Below are positions 9,116 through 18,760 of a stretch of 64,000 bases of DNA, in pieces. Positions within the stretch are counted from its first letter, which is position 1, and each line of letters begins with the position of its first letter. Source of the DNA: an uncultured Collinsella sp. (GTDB lineage: Bacteria; Actinomycetota; Coriobacteriia; Coriobacteriales; Coriobacteriaceae); assembly GCA_900542315.1 (NCBI GenBank), contig UQMV01000001.1, positions 62,001 to 126,000 of the forward strand. Direction: 5' to 3'. Below the pieces are notes generated by a model. The model was not told the DNA's origin. It searched no databases and was given only the letters and a program-made list of their open reading frames with translations. The position numbers were made by a program, and so were the translations under genes.

Positions 9116-11416
9116 ATGTTCGCTGCCGCCATCTCGCTCGTCGGTCTTGCGGCGACCGTCTACCTTGTTTCGCGCGAGGCCAAGGCCATTCGCGCTCAGT
9201 CGGGCACCGTTGCCAAAAGCGCTCTTGGGTGGAGCGTCGCCTTCGGCCTGTTCCAGCTCTTTTTGACCATTTGGGGCGCCATTGGCCTCGTCGCCCAAAA
9301 CGAGCCGCTCGCCTTTGTGATGCTCATCCTGACCAACGCCATCCTCACCGGCTGCGCTTGGGCCAGCATCGCCCGCGACCGCATCGCCCCGCGCGTCTTT
9401 GCGTTCGCCAGGCCCGACGCCCCCGCCCCCACCGGCAAGCTCGCCCGTCTGCGCGGCGCCTTTGTGGGCAAGCCGCTCGTCGCCGCCGTGCTGTGCCTGC
9501 TGCTCGCCGGCGTCTTTGCGCTGTTGGGAATGGAAGTCTCGTCCAACCACGACTTTACCTGGGTCTACCCCCTGTGCATCCTGCTCGAGTGGGCCATCAT
9601 CACCACGCTCATGGTCGGCCTGTTCTTCCTGTTCCAGCGCCACGGCGCAGCTCCCGCGGTCCTGGCCTTTGCCCTCTTTGTCCTGGGCATTGCCGAGTTC
9701 TTCGTTATCACGTTTAAATCCATGCCCATCCAGCCGGGCGACCTTTCGGCAATCTCCACCGCCGCCGCGGTCGCCGGCAACGGCTACACCTTCTCGATCT
9801 CGCTGTTCTGCGTGCTGTCCATGGGCTTTACCGCCATCGCCATGCTGCTGTGCGAGTACGCCGGCCTGGTCGCGCCGCATCGCCAGAAGGGCGCCGCCAA
9901 CGCCAAGCGTATGCTGCTCACCAACCTGCTCGTCGCCGTGCTGTGCCTGGGTGGCGTGACCGCGCACGTCACGCTTATCGACTACTACAACACCCTCGGC
10001 ATCACCGTCTACACCTGGCGCCCGCTCGAGAGCTACTGGCGCGAGGGCTACCTGCCCGCCTTTATTAGTGCAGCGCAGTCCATTAAGCCGCCCAAACCCG
10101 CCGACTATTCTGTCGATGACGCCAAGGCCACGCTCAAAAAGTACGCCAAGGCCTACAACAAGTCCGACGCCGCCAAGAGTGACGAGCGCACCGCCGCGAA
10201 GGAGCAGTTCGACAGCGAGAAGCCCACGGTCATCGCCATCATGAACGAGACCTTCTCGGATCTATCCATCTACCAGAACATGCGCGCCGGCTACGAGGGC
10301 CCGCAGTACTTTAAGAGCCTGTCCAACTGCCTCAGCCGCGGCAAGCTCTACGTGAGCGCCTACGGCGGCGGCACCGCCAATACCGAGTTTGAGTTTATGA
10401 CCGGCAACTCCATGGCCAACCTGGGCTCGGGCGTGTACCCCTACACCATCTACAACATGGAGACGACCGGAAACCTGGCAGAGCAGTTCAAATCGCTCGG
10501 CTATTCCACCACGGCCATGCACCCCAACCACGCGACCAACTGGAACCGCGAGAACGTCTACAAGGACTTTGGCTTTGACCAGTTCCTGTCCATCAACGAC
10601 TTCCAGGGCGCCGATACCCTGCGCGGCATGGTGACCGACCAGGCTACCTACGACAAGATTCTTGAGCTGCTCGACCAGAACACCGATCCGCAGTTTATCT
10701 TCGACGTGACCATGCAGAACCACTCGGGCTACGACACGGGCCTGCTGCCGGTCGATAAGCAGATGCATCTCAACATCGACACGACCGACCTGGACGCCAA
10801 GACCGTCGAGGACGGCACACTGTCCGATGTCGACGAGTACGTCTCGTGCATCGAGCAGTCCGACCAGGCGCTGCGCTACTTCCTCAACGCCTTGAGCAAG
10901 CTCGACCGCAAGGTGGTCGTGGTGTTCTGGGGCGATCACCAGCCGTTCTTCCCGTCCAAGTTCAACGACAAGTGGTTTACCGACGAGGACGACGCCACCC
11001 ACCAGGAACGCCTGTGGCAGACCGACTACATCATCTGGGCCAACTACGACGTTGCCGGCTGCGACCAGACGAGCGAGGTCGACGACCTGTCCACCAACTA
11101 CCTGTCCACCCAGCTGATGCAGCTAATCGGCGCACCGCTGACAGACTACCAGAAGGCGCACATGACGCTGCGCGAGTCGCTGCCCACCATCAACTCGGTG
11201 GGCTACGAGGACGCCAGCCTGCGCTGGGCGCTTTCCTCCAACGTCACCGGTGACGACGCCGCAGCGGCAGCCGCCACCAAGGCGCGCGAGGATTACGCCA
11301 AGATGCAGTACTACGAGATGTTCCGCGACGGCAAGAACGTCTACACCGAGCACTTCCAGACCGAGGCCAACGAAACCGACCCCAACTTGGCGCCAGGCAC
11401 GACCAAGATCAAGTAA
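9116..11416 (+). CDS. LTA-synthase-family membrane sulfatase (phosphoglycerol transferase)
   Basis: A 766-residue protein with an N-terminal membrane domain (about six helices to residue 300) and an extracellular alkaline-phosphatase-like domain. Catalytic features are visible: NETFSD at 377, the YGGGTANTEFEF block with probable nucleophile T420, and WGDHQP with D607 and H608. This set matches LtaS and related phosphoglycerol transferases, which build or decorate glycerol-phosphate polymers outside the cell. The ATG at 9116 is chosen because GAGGAG is seven bases upstream. The C-terminus ends after a charged stretch. It is monocistronic and closed by a strong hairpin. Actinobacteria seldom make classic LTA, so the polymer may be another glycolipid or lipoglycan. 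Confidence 0.87.
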   Translation: MFAAAISLVGLAATVYLVSREAKAIRAQSGTVAKSALGWSVAFGLFQLFLTIWGAIGLVAQNEPLAFVMLILTNAILTGCAWASIARDRIAPRVFAFARPDAPAPTGKLARLRGAFVGKPLVAAVLCLLLAGVFALLGMEVSSNHDFTWVYPLCILLEWAIITTLMVGLFFLFQRHGAAPAVLAFALFVLGIAEFFVITFKSMPIQPGDLSAISTAAAVAGNGYTFSISLFCVLSMGFTAIAMLLCEYAGLVAPHRQKGAANAKRMLLTNLLVAVLCLGGVTAHVTLIDYYNTLGITVYTWRPLESYWREGYLPAFISAAQSIKPPKPADYSVDDAKATLKKYAKAYNKSDAAKSDERTAAKEQFDSEKPTVIAIMNETFSDLSIYQNMRAGYEGPQYFKSLSNCLSRGKLYVSAYGGGTANTEFEFMTGNSMANLGSGVYPYTIYNMETTGNLAEQFKSLGYSTTAMHPNHATNWNRENVYKDFGFDQFLSINDFQGADTLRGMVTDQATYDKILELLDQNTDPQFIFDVTMQNHSGYDTGLLPVDKQMHLNIDTTDLDAKTVEDGTLSDVDEYVSCIEQSDQALRYFLNALSKLDRKVVVVFWGDHQPFFPSKFNDKWFTDEDDATHQERLWQTDYIIWANYDVAGCDQTSEVDDLSTNYLSTQLMQLIGAPLTDYQKAHMTLRESLPTINSVGYEDASLRWALSSNVTGDDAAAAAATKAREDYAKMQYYEMFRDGKNVYTEHFQTEANETDPNLAPGTTKIK

Positions 11417-11438
11417 CGGGAGCCTTTGTTCAATAAAG

Positions 11439-11484
11439 AAAGCCCGGGTAGCCAGTCTTTTTTGGCTACCCGGGCTTTTTGTTT
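11439..11484. terminator. Bidirectional intrinsic terminator
   Basis: A 16-bp perfect stem (AAAGCCCGGGTAGCCA, 11439-11454, paired with 11463-11478) with a short T-rich loop is followed on the plus strand by a T run. The A run on the left serves the minus strand. It separates the convergent LTA-synthase-like gene and the large surface protein gene. Confidence 0.93.
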
Positions 11485-11506
11485 TGTCGCTATCCTCGAC
11501 CGAAGG

Positions 11507-14500
11507 TTAGTTGGACTTGCGGCGTTTTGCCAGTATGACGAGGGCTGTCGCTATGAGGATTGCTCCCGCCCCTGCGGCGGTGGCGACTATGGCGAGCGTC
11601 TTGTCGCCGGTGTTTGCGAGGTTCTTGGCTGAGGCCTTGGCCTTGGCGCCGGTCTTGGTTCCGTCATCGGACTTGGGCTTGCCCGGGTTCGTCGGGGTCT
11701 CGGGGGTCTCCGGGGTTGTCGGCGTCTCGGGGTCCTTTGAGCCTTCGGAATCGGTTGGGCCGGCGGTGTTTACCAGCGTATGGTCCAGGAACTTCTTGGC
11801 GCCCGCACTTGCCTGTGAGAACAGGCGGCGCGTGCGGATCGGGGTGGCGTTCACCGTTGTGAGCGCCGTCTCCTCGGCCTCGATATTCACGAGCGTCGTG
11901 CCGGTGTCGAGGCCCACGTCGTTGTATCCCACGTGGCAGTAATACTGCGCACCGTCATCGTCTGCGGTCAGGTCAATCTCGAGCTTTGAGGCCGTTCCAG
12001 CCGCGAGGTTGCCATCGGCACCCACGAGCTTAAACTCTGTCTCGCCGCGGCCCTTGCGGTACCACATATAGGTCGGCGCCAGCCCTGTTTCGCTATCGTC
12101 GGCACCGAGTTGCTTCACATGGCCAATCGCCGAGAGCGTCAGGTGGCTTCCCGCCGTGCGCTCAACCGAAGAGTCGTATCCAAGATCCGACCCCTCCGCA
12201 GCATCCGCCGCAGGTCCGCTCACGGTCATCGTCATGCCATCGGGCATGGTCTTGACCGTGATGATTGCCGAGCGAATACCTGTTTCGGTCGTGGATCCAT
12301 TCTTAACGGCGGCGATGGCGAATCGATACTCCGTATTGGGCTGCAGCCCATCCCACTTGAGCGAGGTCTGCGTGTTGTCGGCAATCTTCCAGCTATTGAC
12401 GACCGCATCCGCCGCATTGCTCTGCAGCATGCCCACGCCGTAGCTAAAGCCACTCTTGTTTGCGAGCACATCGTCCCAGCTAAACGTAACGCTGGTCGAA
12501 TCGACGGCGTTTGCCGTAAAGCCCGTCACGGCCGGCGCGTCGGGCATCTCGACGTCCTTAACGTCATAGCCCACGATCCAAAACTGATCGGTGTCCTTGG
12601 TGCCGAGTTTGTCGCCCGAGCCGTCCTCGAACTTGTTGACATCCACCGCGTTGACGCCCAGGCGCCACGCAAAGCCGTACTTATCCTTCGCGGCCTCGGG
12701 TAGGTTGTCGACGGTGCCGCCGTATTCGGTCGATTCACTCGAGGAGTTACCCGTAGTAAAGCCGGCGTTGGCACCAAAGCACAGGCCGCCAAATAACTCG
12801 TGCTTTGCAAGCTTCGCGCCCATGACAACGCTGCCGTTCAGCGTAAAGCCGTACTCAAACTCCTGCTCCTCGCCCTCCTCGACTTCGATGGTCTGCGTAG
12901 TGCTCGCCCCCGACTGCGCGACAGCACCGCTATACCCATCGTACGTGTAAGCGCGCGTCACGCCGGGCTTGCCCAGACCAAAGGAATCTTGCACGGGAGT
13001 CGTACCGTTGAGCGCCGTGTAATAGCTGTCGGGCTCTCCCGACCGGTTGGTCAAAAAGTAGCTGAGCGGCGTCATGTTGTGCTGCTTGGCAACGCGGTCA
13101 TAGGCCTCGACATTAACGACCGAGGTCTGCGCGCCGAGCGACACGGGCGCCGCCATCACGCCCTTGCCGCCAGTTTCCTCATTTTCGATCTCGTACTCGT
13201 AATAGACCATCGGAATCGTGTAGAGCACGGCCTTGTCGCCTTCGCCGGCATGCGACTCATAGCTTACGCTTGCGCTGACCGTGCGCTCGCTCCGGTAGTC
13301 ATAGCATCCCTCAGCGGCAAAATCGACTGAAGCATTAATCGCCACCAAGGGCGGACCGGTCTGTACCTCGACGGCAACGCCCAACTCGGCGCCAATAGTG
13401 CCGCCGTGAATCTGCCCTGTGCTCGTGCCCTCGCCATATTCCGTACCGCCCAACACCAGATAGCCGTATGCCCGCTCCAGATCCTCAACATAGGGAGCAT
13501 CCTGCAGCACGGCGAGCACGCGCGGGTTGGTATAGACCTTGTAGCGGTCCTTGTACGTAATCTTGACGCTGTCGTTGTCGACATCGGGCAGCGCGAGCGA
13601 GATAAATGTGCCGTAGGTAGTGCCGCGACGGTTGCTCTCGCTAATCACCTGCTCCTCGCCGCGGCGCACCTTTCCGTTCTCGTCGAGCGAAAAATGCGAG
13701 GCGGTCATCCAATAGTAGTCATCGTTCTTGCGCAGGTCCTCATCGCGGTGCTTGCCCACCACGGCGATAAAGCTCTCGTTATAGCGGTCCGAACCCGAGA
13801 CGCTGCCCGCCTTGACATCGCTGATCCACACCTGCTCGATACCCTTGTGGTCATGCTTGTTGCTACTGTTGTATTGCTGGCCGCTCATGCTCATGGTTCC
13901 GACCATGGAACCCAAGCCCTGGGCCCCGCTCTGCGCCGTGTTGCAGGCAAAGTCGCGGAACACATCGCCGCCCACGAGCACCTCGTCGACCGCCGGCTGC
14001 TCGGACAGACCGTCAAGGTTGGCAGTGGCAAGAGCAATAGGTGCCAAGGTGCACGGATAGCGCTTATCCTGAGCACTATCCTTCCATGCGCTGTTGGGCA
14101 CATGCATCAGTCCATAGGAGGCGAGGAGCCCGTCTCTGTATTCCTTGCAATCGGAAAGTTTGAACTCGCCAGACTCCGAGTCAAAATACGCGTAGCGGTA
14201 CAGCGCGCCGTACAGCCCCTTGCTGCCGTCAGAGGCGCCGTAATCAAAAGTGCTGCTTTGCCAGTCATAGCCCGCAAGAATAAGGCCCGTGACGGTTTCA
14301 CCCGTCTTCTTTCCTTCTTCATCGTAGGCGGCAAACGTGCCGAATGTCGCATTCGCGGCAACCATGGTCTTGCCGTTCGCGGAGAGGGAGATTGCGCCCG
14401 CGTCACCCAGAGCATCGACATGGACGAGCGCACCCTTGGATGCATCCCACGAGAACAGCTCGCAATGCGTCGACTTATCAATATTCTTTTTGCCGCAGGG

Positions 14501-15607
14501 TGCCGAGACCACGATGGCGAGGTCATCGCAAAAATCGCGATCGAGGTCGCCGGCCGCCAGCGAAACGACAGGAGCTGACTGAAGCTGCGTCCAGGAGTCG
14601 TTCCCGCCCTTGTTGTGCGTGGTGTAGTCCGCGGCATTACCGGCGTCGATTTTGACGACACTCTGACTCCAGTTGCCGCCCTCCAGGTCGTACATATCGA
14701 CTACAGCCTTACGCACGCCGCTCTCGTCGACATAGCAGCCCGCATAGACAAAAAGCTCGTCCACGCCGTCACCATCGACATCGCCCGCCTCGACATCAAA
14801 GACGGCGTCGTGCTCTTGCAGGTAGCCGGCGTTCAGATACTTAAAACGGCCTCCGTCCATCATATTGGTGTTGACCGTCACCGGCAGGCGTGTATCGAGC
14901 TTGCGCGTGCGCCCGTTGCTAAACGAGTAGAGGACCAGCTCAACCTTTCCGGCGTATGACTTGCCGTCAATCGTCGTGGAGGAACTGTCGCCGTAGGCAC
15001 GGAGCTCGGCAACGCGGCTCTTTTTGCCCGTGCTGGCGTCGCTGCAGAACTCAACACTCGTGGCGTGAATGCCCGAGAAACCGTTGTTGTCGTTGGCGAG
15101 TACTGTTGAGGACTCATTGTTGCTTAGGTACGACCAGGTGCCGCCACCGTAGTCGCTATGCTTGTAGAGATCGCTGTTCGTATCGAAGCTGTTGACGTTT
15201 TGCCAGAACTTTGCGGCGCCCCACACACTTCCATAGCCATCGGTGAGTTTGCTGCTGCCGCCAATGTCACCGCGCTCGACGTTCTCGAGCTTGTCGCGCA
15301 GAGTGTAGCGATTGCCATGGCTACCGTTAGCTGCCATATAGACCTCGCTGCGCGTGGCAAACGTCGTGGGGGTATCAGTGGAATAGGGGCCAACGGTATC
15401 GGCCGGAATGTCCTCGCTCGTGCCCAGACCTAGGGCTTGATAATCCTGCTCGGTCATATCGGTGATTGCGGGCGCGTCTGCCGCCTGGGCAACCTGGGGC
15501 GTGGCCGTGAAGCAGGCGACGCTCGTGGCGATCAACGCAGCAAGCGCCGCCGTCCCAACAAGCGGGATTTTCGACAGCCTACGGATACGGGGGTGTGGAA
15601 CGTACAT
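11507..15607 (-). CDS. Large sortase-anchored surface protein with FG-GAP-like and Fn3-like regions
   Basis: A 1366-residue secreted protein. It opens with a basic stretch and a hydrophobic signal segment ending near AQAADAP. The ectodomain includes repeated Asp-rich calcium-loop sequences such as GDVDGDGVDELF and GDLDRDFCDDL, as in FG-GAP/VCBS beta propellers. A fibronectin-III-like module follows (around APAVTGFTANAVDSTSVTFS). Then comes a Pro/Thr-rich wall spacer (TPETPETPTNPGKP) and a C-terminal sorting signal: LANTGD, a hydrophobic helix and KRRKSN. LANTG departs from LPxTG at the proline. The ATG at 15607 follows GCGAGG. It probably binds host or mucus ligands, but none can be named. 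It shares only the anchor logic with the VWA protein at 21246. Confidence 0.85.
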   Translation of the reverse strand: MYVPHPRIRRLSKIPLVGTAALAALIATSVACFTATPQVAQAADAPAITDMTEQDYQALGLGTSEDIPADTVGPYSTDTPTTFATRSEVYMAANGSHGNRYTLRDKLENVERGDIGGSSKLTDGYGSVWGAAKFWQNVNSFDTNSDLYKHSDYGGGTWSYLSNNESSTVLANDNNGFSGIHATSVEFCSDASTGKKSRVAELRAYGDSSSTTIDGKSYAGKVELVLYSFSNGRTRKLDTRLPVTVNTNMMDGGRFKYLNAGYLQEHDAVFDVEAGDVDGDGVDELFVYAGCYVDESGVRKAVVDMYDLEGGNWSQSVVKIDAGNAADYTTHNKGGNDSWTQLQSAPVVSLAAGDLDRDFCDDLAIVVSAPCGKKNIDKSTHCELFSWDASKGALVHVDALGDAGAISLSANGKTMVAANATFGTFAAYDEEGKKTGETVTGLILAGYDWQSSTFDYGASDGSKGLYGALYRYAYFDSESGEFKLSDCKEYRDGLLASYGLMHVPNSAWKDSAQDKRYPCTLAPIALATANLDGLSEQPAVDEVLVGGDVFRDFACNTAQSGAQGLGSMVGTMSMSGQQYNSSNKHDHKGIEQVWISDVKAGSVSGSDRYNESFIAVVGKHRDEDLRKNDDYYWMTASHFSLDENGKVRRGEEQVISESNRRGTTYGTFISLALPDVDNDSVKITYKDRYKVYTNPRVLAVLQDAPYVEDLERAYGYLVLGGTEYGEGTSTGQIHGGTIGAELGVAVEVQTGPPLVAINASVDFAAEGCYDYRSERTVSASVSYESHAGEGDKAVLYTIPMVYYEYEIENEETGGKGVMAAPVSLGAQTSVVNVEAYDRVAKQHNMTPLSYFLTNRSGEPDSYYTALNGTTPVQDSFGLGKPGVTRAYTYDGYSGAVAQSGASTTQTIEVEEGEEQEFEYGFTLNGSVVMGAKLAKHELFGGLCFGANAGFTTGNSSSESTEYGGTVDNLPEAAKDKYGFAWRLGVNAVDVNKFEDGSGDKLGTKDTDQFWIVGYDVKDVEMPDAPAVTGFTANAVDSTSVTFSWDDVLANKSGFSYGVGMLQSNAADAVVNSWKIADNTQTSLKWDGLQPNTEYRFAIAAVKNGSTTETGIRSAIITVKTMPDGMTMTVSGPAADAAEGSDLGYDSSVERTAGSHLTLSAIGHVKQLGADDSETGLAPTYMWYRKGRGETEFKLVGADGNLAAGTASKLEIDLTADDDGAQYYCHVGYNDVGLDTGTTLVNIEAEETALTTVNATPIRTRRLFSQASAGAKKFLDHTLVNTAGPTDSEGSKDPETPTTPETPETPTNPGKPKSDDGTKTGAKAKASAKNLANTGDKTLAIVATAAGAGAILIATALVILAKRRKSN

Positions 15608-15676
15608 GAGGGACCTCGCTTTATTCGAGTGGAGTGGACTCATTTTTGCAAATGATACGTCCGATGCCCGATATCA

Positions 15677-16003
15677 CGTGTCTCATTTTCGCCAACGGCG
15701 TGTCTCATTTTTGAGAATCCGAGATGCCGCGGAAATCTTATCCCAGCTCAAAGGCCATTTCTGGGATGTATTTTCCGTCGAGTGCCTCATCGGGAAACTG
15801 CATCCCATTTCAAGCGTCGATTCTGGGACGCACTTTCCCCTTAGACCCTCAACCGGAAACCGCATCCCACTTTGAGCGCAAATTCCGGGATGCATTTTCC
15901 GCTTGAGCCTCATTGGGAAACGGCGTCCCACTTTGAGGGCTGATTGTGGGATGCATTTTTCGAAAGCCTGCCCATCCGGAAAGCCCGTCCCACTTTGGAC
16001 GCA
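15677..16003. repeat. Tandem 62-bp palindromic repeats upstream of the surface protein gene
   Basis: Between 15736 and 16003 a unit of about 62 bp recurs four times. Anchor sequences C(T/C)GGGA(T/C)G begin at 15761, 15823 and 15885, with the matching point of the fourth unit at 15946. Each unit contains GCATCCCACTTTGAG followed by (T)GGGATGCA, an internal inverted repeat, and then TTTTCC. Just before, GTGTCTCATTTT occurs twice, 22 bp apart (from about 15677). The period is not a multiple of three and short open frames across it share no start signals, so it is treated as non-coding. It lies in the 600-bp gap upstream of the 1366-residue surface protein gene. Confidence 0.75.
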
Positions 16004-16051
16004 TCCGGGCACGGAACCATCGACCTATCAGGCCTCCCATCAATAAAGAGG

Positions 16052-16180
16052 CGTCCTCCCGGACGGCGGGGCACGAAGTTCATCGCGAGTTCCGCACGCA
16101 AAGAAGGCCACTTAATGTGGCCTTCGTCTTGCGCAGGACTGTAGAGCAGGGAACTTCGTGCCCCGACGCCCGGGAGGACG
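16052..16180. repeat. Long palindromic element A: 28-bp arms, conserved core
   Basis: Arms 16053-16080 and 16152-16179 are complementary at 26 of 28 positions, and one further pair flanks them. The core (16081-16151) folds into its own hairpin, AGGCCAC TTAAT GTGGCCT, and carries CAGGACTGTAGAGCAGG. The core matches that of the element at 58254-58378 at 63 of 69 positions in the opposite orientation, while the arms are unrelated. It sits downstream of the flavodoxin-like gene. Confidence 0.88.
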
Positions 16181-16209
16181 TTTCATTTAGAAAGATGGAC
16201 CGACCGCCG

Positions 16210-16773
16210 TCAGCGATGGGAGCTACTCCCCAGCACGGCCTTTTTGGCGGCTGCAGCCATGTTGTCCAGATCTTCCTTGGTGGGGTGATCCTTTGCGGCG
16301 ACCCAGTTATCGAGCAGCATCTTAAAGCGGACATTGTCGGGATCTTGCTCGAGCATGGCCTCATAGCGCTGCTTGACCGCGGGACCCATCTTGCCCTGGC
16401 ACATTGCCCAACCCACAAGCTCGGCATCCTCGGCCAAATTGGAGGTCACGCGATTGATAATCTGCTGATAATAGCTCTGGTCGGCGCCAAAACCGCAGGT
16501 ACCAAAGAGGAAAACGCGCTTGCCGTGCAGAGCGGAGAGCAGCGCGGCAACCGAAGGCGTGCACGCGCCCTTGTCGCACCAAAAACCGACGAGCACCGTG
16601 TCGGCCGCGCAGGCGCCCTGCGCCTCGAGCGCAACCTGATTTGCATCCGCATCGTCACTCAACGCCGCGGCATGGACAAACTCAACACCCGCAGCCTGCA
16701 GAGCGCGCTTAATCGCACCCGAAACCATCCTGGTATTACCGCTCTTGCTGTTAACCACCAAAGAGCACGTCAT
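16210..16773 (-). CDS. Flavodoxin-family protein
   Basis: A 187-residue single-domain protein. The N-terminal strand and loop LVVNSKSGNTRMV matches the phosphate-binding loop of flavodoxins (T/SxxGNT). FLFGTCGFGADQSYYQQII fits the region around the flavin ring, and there is a helical C-terminal tail of about 40 residues. It probably binds FMN and carries electrons in the cytoplasm. Similar stand-alone flavodoxin-like proteins of gut anaerobes include the BilS accessory protein, but without bilR nearby that identity is not supported. The ATG at 16773 has GAGG ten bases upstream; a GTG two codons earlier is possible. Monocistronic, with element A directly downstream. Confidence 0.75.
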   Translation of the reverse strand: MTCSLVVNSKSGNTRMVSGAIKRALQAAGVEFVHAAALSDDADANQVALEAQGACAADTVLVGFWCDKGACTPSVAALLSALHGKRVFLFGTCGFGADQSYYQQIINRVTSNLAEDAELVGWAMCQGKMGPAVKQRYEAMLEQDPDNVRFKMLLDNWVAAKDHPTKEDLDNMAAAAKKAVLGSSSHR

Positions 16774-16900
16774 AGTCACGTTGCCTCGTTTCCCCCAAAA
16801 CTAAAGCCACTAATGCAATTTATTAGATGAATATCTTAGTACTAACAACGCAGATGTAAACCACCGTCTGTCGATTGATTAATTTGCCCCACGGCCGTGC

Positions 16901-18760
16901 TTACTGGGCAAACTGGCTGCGGTAGAGCTCGGCGTAGAAGCCGTCTGCCGCCAGCAGCTCGTCGTGTGTGCCCCGCTCGATAATCTGGCCGTCGCGCATG
17001 ACCAGGATGCAATCGGCGTTGCGAATCGTCGACAGGCGGTGCGCCACCACAAAGCTCGTACGACCGGCCATGAGCTCGTCGAATGCCGCCTGCACCTGCA
17101 GCTCGGTGCGCGTGTCGATACTCGAGGTCGCCTCGTCCAGCAGCAGAATCGCCGGGTCGGTGAGCATGACGCGTGCGATGCACAGCAGCTGCTTTTGTCC
17201 CTGGCTAAACGTGCCGCCGTCCTCGCCAATCACCGTGTCGTAGCCGCCTGGCAGCTGCACGATAAACTTGTGCGCATGCGCTCGCTTGGCCGCCTCGATA
17301 ACTTGTTCGCGCGTGGCATCGGGACAACCGTAGGCGATGTTTTCGGCCACGGTGCCCTCGAACAGCCAGGTATCTTGCAGCACCATGCCAAAGGCGTGGC
17401 GCAGGCTTGCGCGCGTGTAGTCACGCGAAGACCGGCCATCGACCATGATGCGTCCGGCATCGATATCGTAAAACCGCAGCAGCAAGTTGATGAGCGTTGT
17501 CTTGCCGCAGCCCGTGGGGCCAACGAGGGCAAAGCGCATGCCGGGCTTGGCCTCGATGCAGATATCCTGCAGAAGCTTGCGGTCGGGCACGTAGCTAAAG
17601 TCCACATGCTCAAAGGTCACCTCACCCTGCGGGACGGCGAGCTCAATGGCATCCGCCGCATCGGGCTCCTGCTCGCGCGCATCGAGCAACGCAAACATGC
17701 GGCGCGCCGAAGCATACGCCGTTTGGATCTGCGTAATGACGTTGGTGACCTCGTTGAACGGCTTGGTGTACTGGTTGGCGTAGGACAGGAAAATCTGCAC
17801 GCCGCCCACCGTGAGCGCCGCCGGCACGCCCGTGATCACGCCCACGCAGCCGATCACAGCGACCACGGCATAGATGATGTTGTTAATAAAGCGCGTACCG
17901 GGGTTAGAGAGCGAGCCCATAAACTGCGCGCGTTCACCTGCCGTATAGAGCTCGGCGTTGAGGGCGTCGAAGCGCGCTTGGGCGTTCGGGCCGTAGGCAA
18001 ACGCATCCACCAGCTTTTGCTCGCCCACATACTCCTCGATATGACCACCGAGCTGCCCTTGAATGCGCTGCTGCGCCGTAAAGCTTTTATTGGAAAGCTT
18101 GGCGATGGCGCCGGCTGCAAAAATGGAAAGCGGCGTGATGAGCACCACCACGAGCGTCATGGCCAGGTTGATGGAGAGCATAAACGCAAGCGTGCCCACG
18201 ATGGTGATGACGCCGGTAAAGAGCTGCGTGAAGCCCTGCAGCAGACCGTCGCCCACCTGATCGACGTCGTTGACCACGCGGCTCATAAGGTCGCCGTGGG
18301 CATGGCTGTCGATAAAGCTGAGCGGCATGCGGCTGAGCTTGTCGCTCGCCTCCACACGCATGTCGCGCACCGTCTCGTAGGACAGGCGGTTAACGCAGTA
18401 GCCCTGCAGCCACTGGAAGGCCGCGGCACCTACCACGACGAGCGCGAGTTTGGTGACAAGCGGCAGCAGTGCATCGAAATCCACCTGCCCGGCGGCGACG
18501 ATCAGGTCGATGCCCTCACCAATGAGAATCGGCGTGTAGAGCTGCAGAATCACGGAGATGGCGGCACTCACAAACGACGCAACAAACGAAATGCGATGCG
18601 GACGGACATAGCCCATCAGGCGGCGGGTCACCGCGCCCACGGGATAGCGCTCGGGGTCGCCGGGCTGGCGTGGGCCGTCACCCAGGTCGTTGAGGCTATC
18701 GTTGCCGGACACGTTGGCCGTCATCGTGGCGACCGAACCGGAAGAAGTATACGGATTCAT
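16901..18760 (-). CDS. ABC exporter half-transporter, catalytic-site partner
   Basis: A 619-residue fusion of a six-helix ABC exporter membrane domain (about 45-340) and an ATPase domain. Walker A is GPTGCGKTT; the signature loop is FSQGQKQ in place of LSGGQ; Walker B is AILLLDEATSSIDTRTE with the catalytic Glu present. The preceding gene supplies a partner with a canonical signature but a Walker B ending in Asp. This is the pattern of heterodimeric exporters such as TM287/288, which use one consensus and one degenerate site. Its ATG directly follows the partner's TAA, with GGAGG inside the upstream gene, so translation is coupled. The substrate is likely a drug or lipid and cannot be specified. 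Confidence 0.9.
   Translation of the reverse strand: MNPYTSSGSVATMTANVSGNDSLNDLGDGPRQPGDPERYPVGAVTRRLMGYVRPHRISFVASFVSAAISVILQLYTPILIGEGIDLIVAAGQVDFDALLPLVTKLALVVVGAAAFQWLQGYCVNRLSYETVRDMRVEASDKLSRMPLSFIDSHAHGDLMSRVVNDVDQVGDGLLQGFTQLFTGVITIVGTLAFMLSINLAMTLVVVLITPLSIFAAGAIAKLSNKSFTAQQRIQGQLGGHIEEYVGEQKLVDAFAYGPNAQARFDALNAELYTAGERAQFMGSLSNPGTRFINNIIYAVVAVIGCVGVITGVPAALTVGGVQIFLSYANQYTKPFNEVTNVITQIQTAYASARRMFALLDAREQEPDAADAIELAVPQGEVTFEHVDFSYVPDRKLLQDICIEAKPGMRFALVGPTGCGKTTLINLLLRFYDIDAGRIMVDGRSSRDYTRASLRHAFGMVLQDTWLFEGTVAENIAYGCPDATREQVIEAAKRAHAHKFIVQLPGGYDTVIGEDGGTFSQGQKQLLCIARVMLTDPAILLLDEATSSIDTRTELQVQAAFDELMAGRTSFVVAHRLSTIRNADCILVMRDGQIIERGTHDELLAADGFYAELYRSQFAQ

Noticed and set aside
15736..16003. 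CRISPR array
   Set aside because: Units are adjacent and degenerate along their entire length with no unique spacers; no cas genes are near.
15683..16101. Short minus-strand frames with Cys/Pro repeats in the 62-bp array
   Set aside because: The repeat period is not a multiple of three and the frames lack start signals, so the apparent protein repeats are a by-product of the DNA repeat.
16210..16773. Calling the flavodoxin-like protein BilS
   Set aside because: Length and fold would fit, but no bilR or bilQ gene is nearby and the flavodoxin motifs are too general.
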